This document shows, in pieces, positions 12,311 to 22,945 of a stretch of 64,000 nt of DNA; position 1 is the stretch's first letter, and each line of letters starts with the position of its first letter. Source of the DNA: Gliomastix tumulicola (lineage: Eukaryota; Ascomycota; Sordariomycetes; Hypocreales; Bionectriaceae); assembly GCA_001599755.1 (NCBI GenBank), contig BCHX01000004.1:744001-808000 (forward strand). The letters run 5' to 3'. The position numbers and the translations under genes were made by a program. Under the pieces are notes generated by a model. The model saw only the letters and a program-made list of their open reading frames with translations, was not told the DNA's origin and made no database searches.

Positions 12311-12729
12311 CGGAACCCGAAAGTGCCCCTTCCTTCCGGAAAAATTGAACGCCGATCTTAGGAGACCGGAACCCGTCGTGCATTGTCAGCATGTTCCCTC
12401 CTCTCACCTGCGCCCGCTGACGAGGTTCTAGGCGGGTCGAGTGCCGGGAGAGGCGTCAGGGGGGTCGACAGGGGGAAGACGCATCTGTGAAGGATCTGTG
12501 CAGGGCCCTGACGCCTCTCCCGCTCCTTTTGCCCCATCTGGTACGAGGCCTGGTGCTTGGAACTTGGCAGACGGAACCCGTCGTGCATGACCAGGGTATT
12601 TGCTCGTCGAGAAGGGAAGAAGACGCGAGGCACAGAGGCACGAGTTTTGCCGTGATAGTGGCATTTGCTGTCTCACGTACTGGCGCCCTTGCTCGTCTCA
12701 CCTGCCTTTACACGGAACCCGACATGCAT
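12311..12729 (+). promoter_or_regulatory. Four CGGAACCCG (CGG-N3-CCG) sites, candidate Zn2Cys6 operators
   Basis: Copies start at 12311, 12367, 12572 and 12713, all in the same orientation. The second and third share the 17-mer CGGAACCCGTCGTGCAT; the fourth is CGGAACCCGACATGCAT; the first keeps only the 9-bp core followed by AAAGTGC. The core is an inverted CGG pair with a 3-bp spacer, the known kind of recognition site for Zn2Cys6 dimers. The likely binder, by inference, is the regulator encoded at 18273-19260. I did not find the core in the MFS/regulator or PKS2 upstream regions. Confidence 0.6.
12445..12522. repeat. 17-bp perfect inverted repeat with 44-bp spacer
   Basis: The left arm at 12445-12461 (CGGGAGAGGCGTCAGGG) is matched by its exact reverse complement at 12506-12522. 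It sits between the second and third CGGAACCCG copies. It could be a regulatory dyad, a hairpin-forming element or the remnant of a small mobile element. Confidence 0.7.
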
Positions 12730-13009
12730 AGCCGCTCTGGATAGGAAAGACACTGGTGTGAACGAGCCGGGTACCAGAACATGGCTGAACACCGTGTACC
12801 AGTCCGCTTCATCTTGATATCGAGCCGCTACATAATGTCCATTAGATACTAGTCAAGTAAATGATAAATATGCGTCAATATAACATGGTGCATTGGGACA
12901 TTGCAAATGATTTGAATTAGACCAAAGGATTGCTTGCTTCAATCAGTTATTTTGCCATTCTCTCCAAGTTCTATCTACCGTACTTCCCTCTGTTTCACTG
13001 GTAGTCACC

Positions 13010-14539
13010 ATGGCTTCGGCAGCTACTCTCGCCTCGTGGTACCCCGACGGGACAGCCAAAGCCAAACAGCTCACAGGCGCCAACGTCTTCGAGCGCAACC
13101 TCGAGTCGGCCCTCGACCTCCGCCGCGCCGAGGGCGGCTTCTTCAAGATCCAGAAGGGCCTCCCCGCGCCCGGCAGCGTCGACTTCAGCACGCTCGACGT
13201 GCTCTCCCTCACGTCGAGCGGCACCATGCGCCGCGCGTACCTCGAGGAGCTGGCGCGCCACCCGGAGTTCAAGCTCAACGACGGCAGCTCGCGGCTGATG
13301 AGCGACAGCGCCTACACGGACGACGCGGAGCGCGAGATCGCGGAGTTCCACGGCGCCGAGACGGCGCTCATGCTCAAGTCGGGCTGGGACGCCAACGGCG
13401 CCATCATGACGGCGATTCCGCGACCGGGAGATGCCATTGTGTACGATGAGCTGATCCATGCGAGCGTGCACGAGGGCATGAACCTGAGTCTTGCTGCTAC
13501 CAAGGTCGCGTTTAAGCACAACGATGTCGAGAGCTTTCGGGAAGTGCTGCTGAATATTCGCGAGACGCAGCAGCTCATCCGCGAGGGCAAGCGCTGCGTC
13601 CTCGTGAGTGTCGAGTCCGTCTACAGCATGGACGGCGATGTCGTACCCCTGAGGGAGATGGTGCAGATTGGCAAGGAGATCTTCCCGGAGGGTGTTGTGC
13701 AGTTCATCATCGACGAGGCACACTCGACGGGCGTCATCGGTGAGGGCGGAAAGGGCCTCGTCAATGAGCTGGGGCTCGAGAAGGAAATAGCCGTACGCAT
13801 GCATACCTATGGCAAAGCTCTTGCTACCAGTGGAGGAGGTAGTCGCCCTCAGTGCCCGTTTATCTCATTTATGCTAACCATTCCTACAGCTGCTGTCCTG
13901 TGCAGCTCTACGGTACGCGAGATGCTGGTCAACTACGGCCGTGTCATCATCTACTCCAATGCGCCGCAGTTCTCCATTGTCGCTGCCATCCGCGCGGCTT
14001 ACACATTCATGAAGTCGGGACAAATCGAGCCTGTAAGACTGAACGACGCATCTCCCAACAGCACCGAGATAACAAATGACTGACATATCTTCCACCCCAC
14101 GCAGCTACAAGCCCAGCTGCAAAGCCGCATCCGCTACTTCTACAAAGCCATCACCTCCCGCCCCATCTACGACGAGGCCAACGACGCCGGCATCCTCTCC
14201 ATCCCCAACGCCGAGAACTAGGAGGCCGAGCCGCTGCTGACGCACATCTCGTACGTCCTGACGCGCCAGCGGTACACGCTGTTCCTCTACTTCCACCTGC
14301 AGCTGGCCAAGTTCATCGTGCTGCCCATCAACTACCCCGTCGTGCCCAAGGGCAAGTCGCGCGTGCGTATTGTCTTTCACGCCCGCCACACGGACGCGCA
14401 GCTGGATGCCCTGGCTGATTCCATCTGCGTCTGGGCGGAGGAGATGCTGGCTATCGAGGCGGCGGGGAAGAAGGCGAATACGGTGCCCACTGCTGCGCGC
14501 CAGGTTTACGCGGCGAGACCGGGAGTGGTGGCTGCTTGA
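13010..14539 (+). CDS. Alpha-oxoamine synthase (PLP-dependent), interrupted by an in-frame TAG; possible pseudogene
   Basis: Three exons (13010-13838, 13890-14032, 14105-14539). Fold-type I AOS features: the LNDGSSRLMSDS substrate region, DELIHAS, Asp235 in IIDEAHSTG that would hold the PLP ring nitrogen, and the Schiff-base lysine Lys269 in TYGKALATSG. Known AOS enzymes (serine palmitoyltransferase, Fum8, SphA) condense an acyl thioester with an amino acid and release CO2; here the acyl donor would be the PKS1 ACP. Codon 363 (14219-14221) is TAG. The frame stays open for 105 further codons that still look like AOS (YTLFLYFHLQLAKF, SRVRIVFHARHTDAQ), ending at TGA 14537-14539. The 51-nt first intron has no stop and a length divisible by 3, so an unspliced reading adds 17 residues. 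The start has a CACCATGG context. With the stop the protein is 362 aa and lacks the C-terminal small-domain region, so it is probably inactive unless the stop is an assembly error or is bypassed. Confidence 0.85.
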
Positions 14540-15067
14540 GATCCTCCTACGCCAGATATAGCATCTCGTCAAGTATTTCCACAGTTCTGTAGCTAGCTTC
14601 GCTCCTGTTAGCCTCTTAAAATACCTATCTTCATTTTACATCCCTTATGTCCGCATAGGACAACCTCCGTAGTCCTCCTCTAAGACCTCCGTAATCTGCT
14701 GCTCAACATCACAGGAGCTACTGAGGTTTTCTTTTCCTCATTTCCTGTTTATTTGACAGAATTCAATGTGCGATTTGACGCGATCCACGATGTGTGTTGA
14801 ACATCGCGTGGAGGAGTGAACGGAGCTTTCATCAAAGCTGTCAGTTATTATATGCGGACGGGACCGGAGACACTGGGAATGCGTAGGTAGGAGGATAGAT
14901 AGTGATTTTATTACTTTCTAATCTGGTGCAAACAAAAGGGCAGAAGCCCTCTATATGGAGATGTCCCTGGATCCGCCTGTCCTGCAGTGCACCACTCCTA
15001 ACCGATCCCTAGCAGCGGCGTGCGCATGACCCGGTAAAGGAGTAAAAGTTCACCGACTTGTAGCAAA
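14540..15067. other. Intergenic, convergent ends of AOS and MFS genes
   Basis: About 530 bp between convergent genes. A short duplicated ACCTCCGTA (near 14666 and 14687) is the only repeat noticed. Likely 3' UTRs and terminators. Confidence 0.4.
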
Positions 15068-16823
15068 CTAGATTTCCATGTTCTGTCTCCCAACTTCCTC
15101 CGTCTCAATGGACAGCTCCTTGACAAACAGAGAGGACAGGAAGCCGAAGCCGCTAAAGGCCGCCATCAAGTACCACACCGCTCGGAACGCATCTCTGTAG
15201 GCAAGGCGGACGCCATACATAATATGCGGCTCCAGATATACGTCTCGCAGATAAGGGATGAAGCCCACCGCCTCAGCTGAGTCCCCCAGGATGGAGATGG
15301 CTGCGGGAAGATCGCCAATCTTGGCAATAGCACCGGCGAAGACGTTGCTGAAAATGGTCGATCCAATCGCCAGTCCGATCAGGGCGCCAAAGAGACGGAA
15401 GGAGACGAGAAGTCCGACTGAGAGGCCCTGGTCGTCTGGCTTGACACTCGCCTGGATGGCGACGGCCGGGACGACAAACTGGACACCGAGACCTATGGCT
15501 GCCAGCACCTGGAAGCTGGCCGTCTCAGCTACGGTGGACTTCTCTCCCCAAAGCGCATAGAGCCCCGTGCCGACGGTCATGACGACCCAAGACGCCCACA
15601 GCAGCCAGAGATAGCGGCGCATGTGATCGATAGCAAAGCCCGAGATGAAGCTGAAGGCGATGAGGACGCAGCACATGGGCAGGATGGAGACGGCCGAGTC
15701 CAAAGGTGTTTGAAGGAAGACGGATTGGAAGAATAGGGGCAGGTAGAGCAAGGAAGGGTACAGAACTAGACCGTGGATGAAACCTCCGATGAGCGTGGCC
15801 AGGGAGGTGGTGGAGGTCAGGAACCGGTAGGGGATCACGGGCTCGGATGGTCGCTTCTCGTAGATGCCAAACACGACAAGGACGAGGACACCAATGACCA
15901 GCGGCACGATCGTCCGCCAAGAACCCCACGAATACAGTGCACCAGCCCAGCTCAGCGGCAGGGAGAAGATGGTGCAGCCGGTGACGAACAAGGCCATGCC
16001 AAGCCAGTCTAGTCTAGCCAGACGCGAGCCCAAGGTCCCCTCAATAGGTTTCAGATGCATGAAGAAGAAGGCACAAGCAGCACTAATGGCTACGAGTGGC
16101 AGGTTGATCCAGCCTATCCATCGCCAGTCGACGAGCTCGCTAAAGAGAGCACCGATCACAGGGCCCAGGATGGAGCCAGCCGCCATGGGAATAGCCAGGA
16201 GACCCAGCCAGAAGGGGCGTTCCTTCAGCGTTGTGATGTCGCATATGATGATCTCGTTGAGCACGTCGAGGCCTCCGCCGCCGAGACCCTGAATGACACG
16301 GCCAAGGATGACGACGGCCATGCTCTGCGCGACGGCGAAGACGATGGAGCCGACGAAGAAGAACAGGAAGGCGCCGTAGAGCAGAGGTTTTCGGCCGATG
16401 ACGTCGGATGCGCTGGTGTAGAGTGGCTGCGTGATGACGACGGAGAGCATGAAGGACAGGTTCGCCCAGAAGGCCTCGAGCGTGGTGCCGTTGAGTTGGT
16501 TGGTCAAGACCTACGCATCAAGTTAGATCTCCAGTGAAAGGAGGGCAGACCACGTCAAAGTGTGAACGAACCGGAATGGCAACGGCCAGAGCCGTCGAGT
16601 CCAGCGACACAATCAGGACCATGATGACGAGCGACAGGAAGGCAAAGTAGAAGGCCACGGGCTTCCGTTTGGACGTTGACTGCTCCTGGATGGATGCTGG
16701 GCCTGAGCCACCCTTCTCTGAAGCTGTCTTCTCTGCCACCACCACCACACCTGCCTCCGGGTCAAAGTCCACATCCCGAATGCTTTTCGCATCGGCGGCA
16801 GTATCTGGAGGCGGTCCCGACAT
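15068..16823 (-). CDS. MFS efflux transporter, 14-TM (DHA2-like)
   Basis: Two exons (16823-16572 and 16510-15068) encode 564 aa. The N-terminal 60 residues are soluble and acidic/Ser-rich. Helix 1 ends in LDSTALAVAIPVL, the D1-like motif of 14-helix drug:H+ antiporters. Motif A is seen as SASDVIGRKPLLYG, the motif B arginine in ILGRVIQGLGGGG, and motif C as AGSILGPVIGALF. The intron (16571-16511) has a GTTCGT donor and joins AIP to VLTNQLNG in frame. Efflux pumps of this type sit in many fungal metabolite clusters for export and self-protection. It lies convergent to the AOS and divergent from the Zn2Cys6 regulator, so export of the cluster product at the plasma membrane is the simplest role. 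Specificity is not visible. Confidence 0.92.
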
Positions 16824-18272
16824 GGTGATGGTGGGCGGCGCAGAAGCAAATGCTGGATCAAACGAATCGTGCTCCGAAGATATTGGAGGCAGGGAATTTC
16901 CGTATAATCAAGACCAGCCAGAGACGGGGGCAGACAGATTTATCAAAGCGCGTCTGCGAATATGCATTATTAATCCAGCAGCACCCAGCACGGCCGCACG
17001 CAAAGACCAACAGCACTGCACAGGGTCCCTACGTCCCCTGCCGCCACTGAGCCCGTAGCATCGGCGGGCCGTTGTACATGGTTGGATGCCAGTCTCATCA
17101 CCTACCTCATCCAGGCAATTCTGGACAACTACCCCAGGAATTCGGGTATTTGGGAGAAAGCCGTAGACAACAAATCAGGCAAGGCAAGGATGCTCGCACG
17201 CCATCTGATCCTTGCTCCTGACCACTCGACTTGTCAATGGCTATCTGTGGGGTCTCTGCACAACGACCTGTCACATAGTACCTTCAGGCCTCCAGGCCAC
17301 GTCGCACGGATGCACTTTTCAAAAGTGCACCGCTTCGGCTGCTCAGACAAAAAGAAACGTGATGTTCTCGAAGACTTGGCTCAGGGTCCCGTCAACTTCG
17401 TCCAGGACCTTGAAGTGGAGAGATAAGCGCCCGCCCCCAACCTAGGTTGTGCACTTTATTCTACGGGGTCCCAGGGCCAGGATGTGTGCCGGATAGCCGA
17501 CTTACAGGTCGCCGAGGTGCTCCTAGAGTGCTTGGCGTCTATCAAGGCTCGAAGCACGCCTTCTCTCCTCTACCACGGAGTATCATTTGTTCTGTTTTTC
17601 CCTGCATAGCTCAGGTGATCCCCGAATCATATGTAGCTGGCCAGTCAGCCCTGTAGGGACCCCTAAGAAATTAGTCGCACCCGGAAGTGGCGGAGCGGTT
17701 GAGCCGCCCGCTCAGTTGACCCTAGATCTTGCAGGGGGAGGGGCCTCCTCCTTGCAGAAGCTTGCACATGCCACTCCTGCCGGCTCGAGTCGACCCTGGA
17801 AGGAACAAGGGAAGAGGCCTCCCCCATGAACGCGATACACATGTCTCTCGGGGCGCTCGCACACCTCGTTAACCGTTCTTTCCGGCCCGGCCAGGGCCTA
17901 GGAGTACAGGTATCCTGCAGGTTTTGATTTCGATAAAGGATAGGAGATCGTCCATCATATGGCCGATGGACTGTGTCCTTGGCCGCAGAATCATGTGTAC
18001 ATGCCATATGGAACGCATTCGAGTGAGGTGTGGTCTTGCTTTCCGGCCCCCCTTGTCGGCTACGCCGCCTCCTTCGTATGTGCTCGCCCCCGGGTGTTGG
18101 CACAAAGAAGGACACGGAGTAGATGCCTGGACGTCTTTACCGAGTGGTGACACCCCCAATATCTCCGAAGTAGTGTAAAGGCGTCATCTCAATCAGTATT
18201 AAAAGCCCCAAGAGGCCACCCTAAAGGCCGAAGAATCGCGGGCGCCCCAAATACCACCATCCAGTTCAGGAT
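16824..18272. promoter_or_regulatory. Divergent promoter region of MFS transporter and Zn2Cys6 regulator
   Basis: 1.45 kb between divergent starts. It holds a 19-bp dyad at 17311-17329 and a related TGCACTTTA at 17450-17458. No CGGAACCCG copy was found. Open frames here are short and without family signal. Confidence 0.5.
17311..17329. promoter_or_regulatory. 19-bp dyad TGCACTTTT-C-AAAAGTGCA
   Basis: Two perfect 9-bp arms flank one central base. It lies about 490 bp upstream of the MFS start and about 940 bp upstream of the regulator start. The size suits a dimeric DNA-binding protein, but no cognate factor can be named. Confidence 0.45.
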
Positions 18273-19260
18273 ATGCAGAGCTACGCAGGTAACTTACGCA
18301 GGCAGCACTTCCATTGTGTGTTCCCGGTGAGCTGATTCTGTTCATTTTTGCAGTATGTTACCGTTGCAGGAGGCGCAAGATTCGATGCGGGAGAGAGCGC
18401 CCGCACTGCTTGAATTGTGTCAATGCCGGTTATGAGTGCGACTGGTCGGGGAAGGGGAAGAAGCCCAATCAGTCTTCGATCCTGTGAGTCCTCCCTATAG
18501 GTGCCAGAAGAAAGCAGGGCTACATGCAGATTGGTTGATGACTAATTCCTAATCTTGACACCAAGATTTCATGCCATATCGGATCTGAGTCGCCGCCTCG
18601 AAAAGTTGGAGGACGTTGCTTCGGACATGTTCGACGTCCTGGAGAGGCTCAACGCATCTCATCCACCGAAGTTGGAGGACTCACATGGAGCCGCACCGTC
18701 TCGGCAAGCCACAATACAACACAAAGGTACTTCCAGGGGTTCCCAGTGACACCGTTTACCAAGTAATTGTTAACGTCCCACCAGGAATGCCATCACACAC
18801 AGAGTCAGGCGAACATCAAAGCCTATGCTCCCATGAAGATCTATCTCTCGTACGCAACTTCAGCGCCGACGAGCAGCTCCAATACTTCAGAGCGAGGATA
18901 GGGGAGCAGCACGGTCTTGGTTCCAAGTTCAGCCCACTCTACCCGACGACAGCGAATGCGTTCTCCCCAACATTCCACACGAGAAAAGATGGGCTCGAGT
19001 ATCCCGACTTTTCGTCTCCTCACTCGTCCATCGCGGATGCGAGTCTCGGGGTCCCTACGCACCAGCTGGAAGATGGGCAGATCCCCCAACAACACGCCGC
19101 CCTGACCCCCGCACCTCTAGAATCAGCAGCATTGCCTTCGGCGACCCAGCGGCCTCTACCGTCCTCGGCACATGGGCCTGTGGATGAGTTCGATCAGACC
19201 CTGTCAGGGGGTTATTATATCCCTGCTGGCTTTTGCCTAAATCCACCAGACTCCAGATGA
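18273..19260 (+). CDS. Short Zn2Cys6 transcription factor, probable pathway regulator
   Basis: Four exons (18273-18288, 18354-18483, 18566-18726, 18785-19260) give 260 aa. The first exon is only 16 nt (MQSYA plus one base). Cysteines 7, 10, 17, 24, 27 and 34 form a C-x2-C-x6-C-x6-C-x2-C-x6-C binuclear zinc cluster. A basic linker (GKGKKPNQ) and a heptad-like helix (ISDLSRRLEKLEDV through VLERL, about residues 50-75) follow and would allow dimerization. The rest is Ser/Pro/Gln-rich and disordered, with no sign of the long fungal-specific middle homology domain, so this is a short form like some cluster regulators. Its place beside the exporter and the CGG-N3-CCG sites upstream of PKS1 and the AOS suggest a local activator. 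The small first exon and its start are the least certain part. Confidence 0.8.
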
Positions 19261-21107
19261 ATATCAAATTTAATACGTTCACCCTGCCTGACTTCGTCTT
19301 GCCTCGTCTATCGTGAGAATTTGGTACGCTGGTGCCATTTCACATGTGTATGATGATGCCAGAACTCGACCGATTCATCGCGCGAGAAGATTGAGGACTC
19401 AAGCCATCAGGGGGTTGGGGGACTCCCAACATGAAGAGTGGGTTCTCGCACTCGTGCAGTGTCTGGGGGCTTTTGGTGTAAATCTCATGTAATACAAAAT
19501 GTCTAGGTTTTCCCTTGGCAAATAGGGGTCTCACAGAGTTCCCTGGCCTGTCAGATATATCTGGCTCGGCGATTTGGGTGTAAACAGCCGCAGCAAGAGG
19601 AAGACAGAACTGCCACCTTTGTGAGATTTTTGGCCAAGCAGTTTCTGGACAGAAGGGTGAAGCTAAAGAAAGGAAAGGAGACACACATCTTATAGAATGC
19701 TCCCAGCGTGAAGGAGTAGGAACCTAATTATCAAACACTTTTGCCTGTTGTACAAAATCCTGCTTCTGTTATTGAACTTTACACATCCACACAATGGAAG
19801 ACACACATAGCAGCCTGCAGTGACAGTGTGCCGGCTCCCACTTGCCGTGCTTCTGCCGCGTTGTGCATGGAGCATTGGAGATCTCGACCTAGAGGGAGCG
19901 CGCGTGCGCTTTTCCCCAAAATTGGTAGCGTTCTAGACCCCCCTGAACAGCCTCGTGGAGCCGATCGTACGAGGTTATCCGTGCGGCAAAGCATGGAGCA
20001 AGGTCCCTCGGCTCCGACACCCCTGCTAGCCAGGCATTCCACATTGAATGTTAAGCCCAAGTTTTGCCTTTTGTGCTGACGCTGTGCCATTGTGCATCAT
20101 TTCCCCGCATCTTTTCGCGATCACAGTCGGGGCACAGAACGATCGATGTGTCATGAGGTGACTACCCATATGGTCAGACGTTTTTGTGCGGTCAGGTCAT
20201 TATACTAGTCATGCTTATGTGCTGAGAGAATTTGAACGGCTCATTGTCACATATATCTCGTTGGGGTCCCCCGAAAAAGGCCCGATTTCTGTCTTGGGAG
20301 GACGTCACGCAATCGAGAGGGCCAGATTACGCCATAGCGGCACAGAGAGACCTTTCGGACGAGACTCTTTCGGACGGAAGCGACGCCGGTCGGGAAAGCA
20401 CCATACAACGTTATCATAGACGGGGATCTTAGGGATTTAGCAGCATCGTTCAGCTTGAGAACGGCCGGTTATTTGCGGGCTGTTGTTATTCAATATTGTC
20501 CCAAACAATCACCAGCATCCTATGAAGTTTCAAACCCCTTACTCCCGCCCAGAGAATCATCGTTCCCTTGTCTCCTTCCCGCCTACTCAAGTGAAAGCTA
20601 TCACAAGGACTAGCGCTCCAAGTTGAGAGGCAGTTTCAACGTTTCAATGCACGCTAGGGATCAGCTGCTGATCTCAAAGGGTCAACTGTCAGAATTCAGC
20701 CAAGTGAAGTACTTAAAGTATTGCGCGCGATTGAGATACGGCTGCTTCGCGTATGGTCAACCATGCAGATAGAGTAGCCGATACATTTGAGGTCCATTCA
20801 TCCGATGTACCTCTTCAGGAGCGTCGGATATTCACTGACAGCCTCAAACCAAGCATAGGGCTATTCATACATATGCCAACGTCTCTTGTCATTTCATTCC
20901 TTTACAGGAGACTATGAGTGAGAACGGTGTTCAGTAGATCTATCTTCACATTACCAAATCCTCCGAGCTTCTTCGCAACATCGACGTCGTAATGTATGCA
21001 ACAGTCGCCTGAGCTGAGGTTGAATCCGGGCTATCAAACTGATAGTCACCTTGCGAGATCAGTGTCTACCCGATGCTTATGTGACGCTCGATCTACCTAA
21101 GAATCCC
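19261..21107. other. Intergenic, Zn2Cys6 regulator to GH43 gene
   Basis: 1.85 kb without a convincing gene. Open frames on both strands are short and low in complexity, with no motif or splice-compatible extension. No repeat or mobile-element remnant was recognised. Confidence 0.45.
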
Positions 21108-22340
21108 CTACTCTCCGCTTGGAGGAGTTAGCTCCGTAGACAACGGTTGAGGTTCCCCGAAGTCAGGCCAGCCATTCTCATCAAAAGTGACAATCTGCGC
21201 GTTGGTGAACCGATCCCTTCCGCACGATCCTCCGGAGTTCGTTATAGCGTGGTAGGCATTCTGAATGTGCAAAATATCAGCAGAGGCTTCCATAAAGGAT
21301 CGACCGAAGTGGTTGCTTACCCAGATCTCAGTGCCATCAGGCGAGGTGAAAAAAGAATTGTGCCCGGTGCTGTAGAGCCCGTTGGCTTGCTTGAAGACAG
21401 GTCCTGACTTCTCCCAGGAGGACGCTTGTAGAGGATCGCCTCCGTTGTAGTAGAGAAGACCAAGGGAGTAGTTCGGGGTTCCGCAGAAGGAGCCGGAGTA
21501 CGCCAGCCAGATGTCATCGTCATGAAATAGAGGCTGTGGGTTGTTAGCAATTTGATCCCGTATCATTATTTGGTTCAAAGTAGACTTACATGAGGAGCCT
21601 CGTTGACTGGCTTATCAAGACCAGGAGCTCCAGTGTCGTTTCTCTCCCAAGGTTGATCAGGAATGGAAATGACGTGCCACTCATCCACCGTCCAAGTGTC
21701 TGTATCGAGATTTGTAATCGCCAACGACTGGAGTCGGTCCTGGTTGTCGATACTGAGGACGTGGTACCTCCCGCGCCCCGGAATCTCAAGATACGTCCCA
21801 TCAATACTAAAGGCAAAGTTGTTATCGACACCGCCTCGCTTGCCCTCGGGCGGGACCAGATCGGCATGGTGCTGGAAGTCGCAGTCATAAGGCCCAGACG
21901 CGTCGCACCCACGGAGGACTCGGGTGTTGCAGCTGTCGCAGCAGGGCAGCGCGGAATCGCAGCTGGAATAGAACATGTACCAGACGCCGTCTATTTGATG
22001 CAACTCAGGAGCCCACATGTTGGCGCTGCGAGTGCTGTTGGTGTCGGTCCATATAGTACGGACTTCTCCATCTCCCAGGCCCCCGATGCTTTGGGAGCGA
22101 GCAATGGTGATGCTGCTATATGACGTGTATGTTCTGAAAGTTCGAGTCAGCTACCACTGAGACCAAAGCATCCTCGACAATGGGGAGGCATGAGCTCAGG
22201 GATATGTACAAGTAATACCACCCGTCTGCGACGACTAAAGACGGATCCGGTGCCGGCTGACGAACGGGATTCTGAAATGCTCGGCAGCTGGATAGGCAGA
22301 GCCCGCCCAACGTCACGATTGACTTAAACGACGGATACAT
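21108..22340 (-). CDS. Secreted glycoside hydrolase family 43 protein
   Basis: Three exons (22340-22210, 22133-21590, 21533-21108) give 366 aa. A hydrophobic N-terminus (IVTLGGLCLSS) suggests a signal peptide. The GH43 five-bladed propeller triad can be placed: general base Asp32 in PAPDPSL, the pKa-tuning Asp155 in FSIDGTY, and general acid Glu222 in VNEAPH. MWAPELHQIDGVWYMFYSS is a typical blade sequence, and a cysteine cluster (CDSALPCCDSC) suggests disulfides. GH43 enzymes remove arabinose or xylose from plant cell-wall polysaccharides; the exact activity is unclear. The start at 22340 puts the signal peptide at the N-terminus; an earlier in-frame Met at 22376 would add 12 residues. It lies on the same strand as, and downstream of, the second GH43 gene. 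Confidence 0.85.
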
Positions 22341-22945
22341 GACCACGAAATCTGATGGGCTGGTTCTGTCAAGCAAGTCGGGTCATACACCAGCTCCAGC
22401 AATTTATACTTGGTTAAGCATATTTATATCTCTAAAATTAAATTATCTCGGTCCGCTCCGGTAGATGACTGCCGCACCAATAGAATCCAAGCGCTTTTTG
22501 AAGCCGAGGGCCTGTTCATGATAGGGGAGGATCGATGTGCCAAGCGAAGGATCCCTCGATCGCTGTTCTGGAGGAGCTTCTCGCGCACAAGCCTTCATCT
22601 TCACCCGCTCTACCCCGCATAAGCCACTATTCTACTCCGCATCCATGTGAAGACCTCGGGGCCGCAAGATTGATGCCCGGTCGAATTGTACCGACGGGAG
22701 AGAATGGGTTCCTGGCCAATACCAATGCGAGCTGTCCGAGACGTCATGCAACGAATCTTGTTGCCTAGTATTTCAGATGTACATGAGGAACGAAGTGTCT
22801 TAAAAGCAGCAACTGCGGTGAAATGCTGGAGTGTCACACTGAGATACCTTCCAGCAGCTTTTAACGACAACTAGAGTATCGTAACTTGAGAGCACACTCA
22901 AGGTGCAGGAAAAATGGTCAGGTCTTAGCCATTTCTATCGCCTAT
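22341..22945. other. Intergenic, between the two GH43 genes
   Basis: About 600 bp: the promoter of the 366-aa GH43 gene and the 3' region of the next. No motif stands out. Confidence 0.4.

Larger units (their letters stand above)
11687..13009. promoter_or_regulatory. Divergent promoter region shared by PKS1 and AOS
   Basis: A 1.3-kb gene-free stretch between divergent start codons at 11686 (minus) and 13010 (plus). It carries four CGGAACCCG sites and a 17-bp inverted repeat, annotated separately. A TATATAA-like stretch lies about 100 bp upstream of the PKS1 ATG on the minus strand (around 11786-11797). Reading frames here lack any protein-family signal. Confidence 0.6.

Noticed and set aside
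14033..14221. A 189-nt intron that would remove the AOS stop
   Set aside because: It keeps frame but drops a conserved helix-rich segment, and the standard acceptor at 14104 is better; kept only as an alternative in the findings.
17685..17720. GTGGCGGAGCGGTTGAGC resembling the start of a tRNA-Ser/Leu gene
   Set aside because: No anticodon arm or T-loop GTTCRANNC follows within tRNA length.
17082..17829. Several overlapping plus-strand frames between the MFS and regulator genes
   Set aside because: No homology-like sequence and no consistent exon chain; the area is better explained as a divergent promoter.
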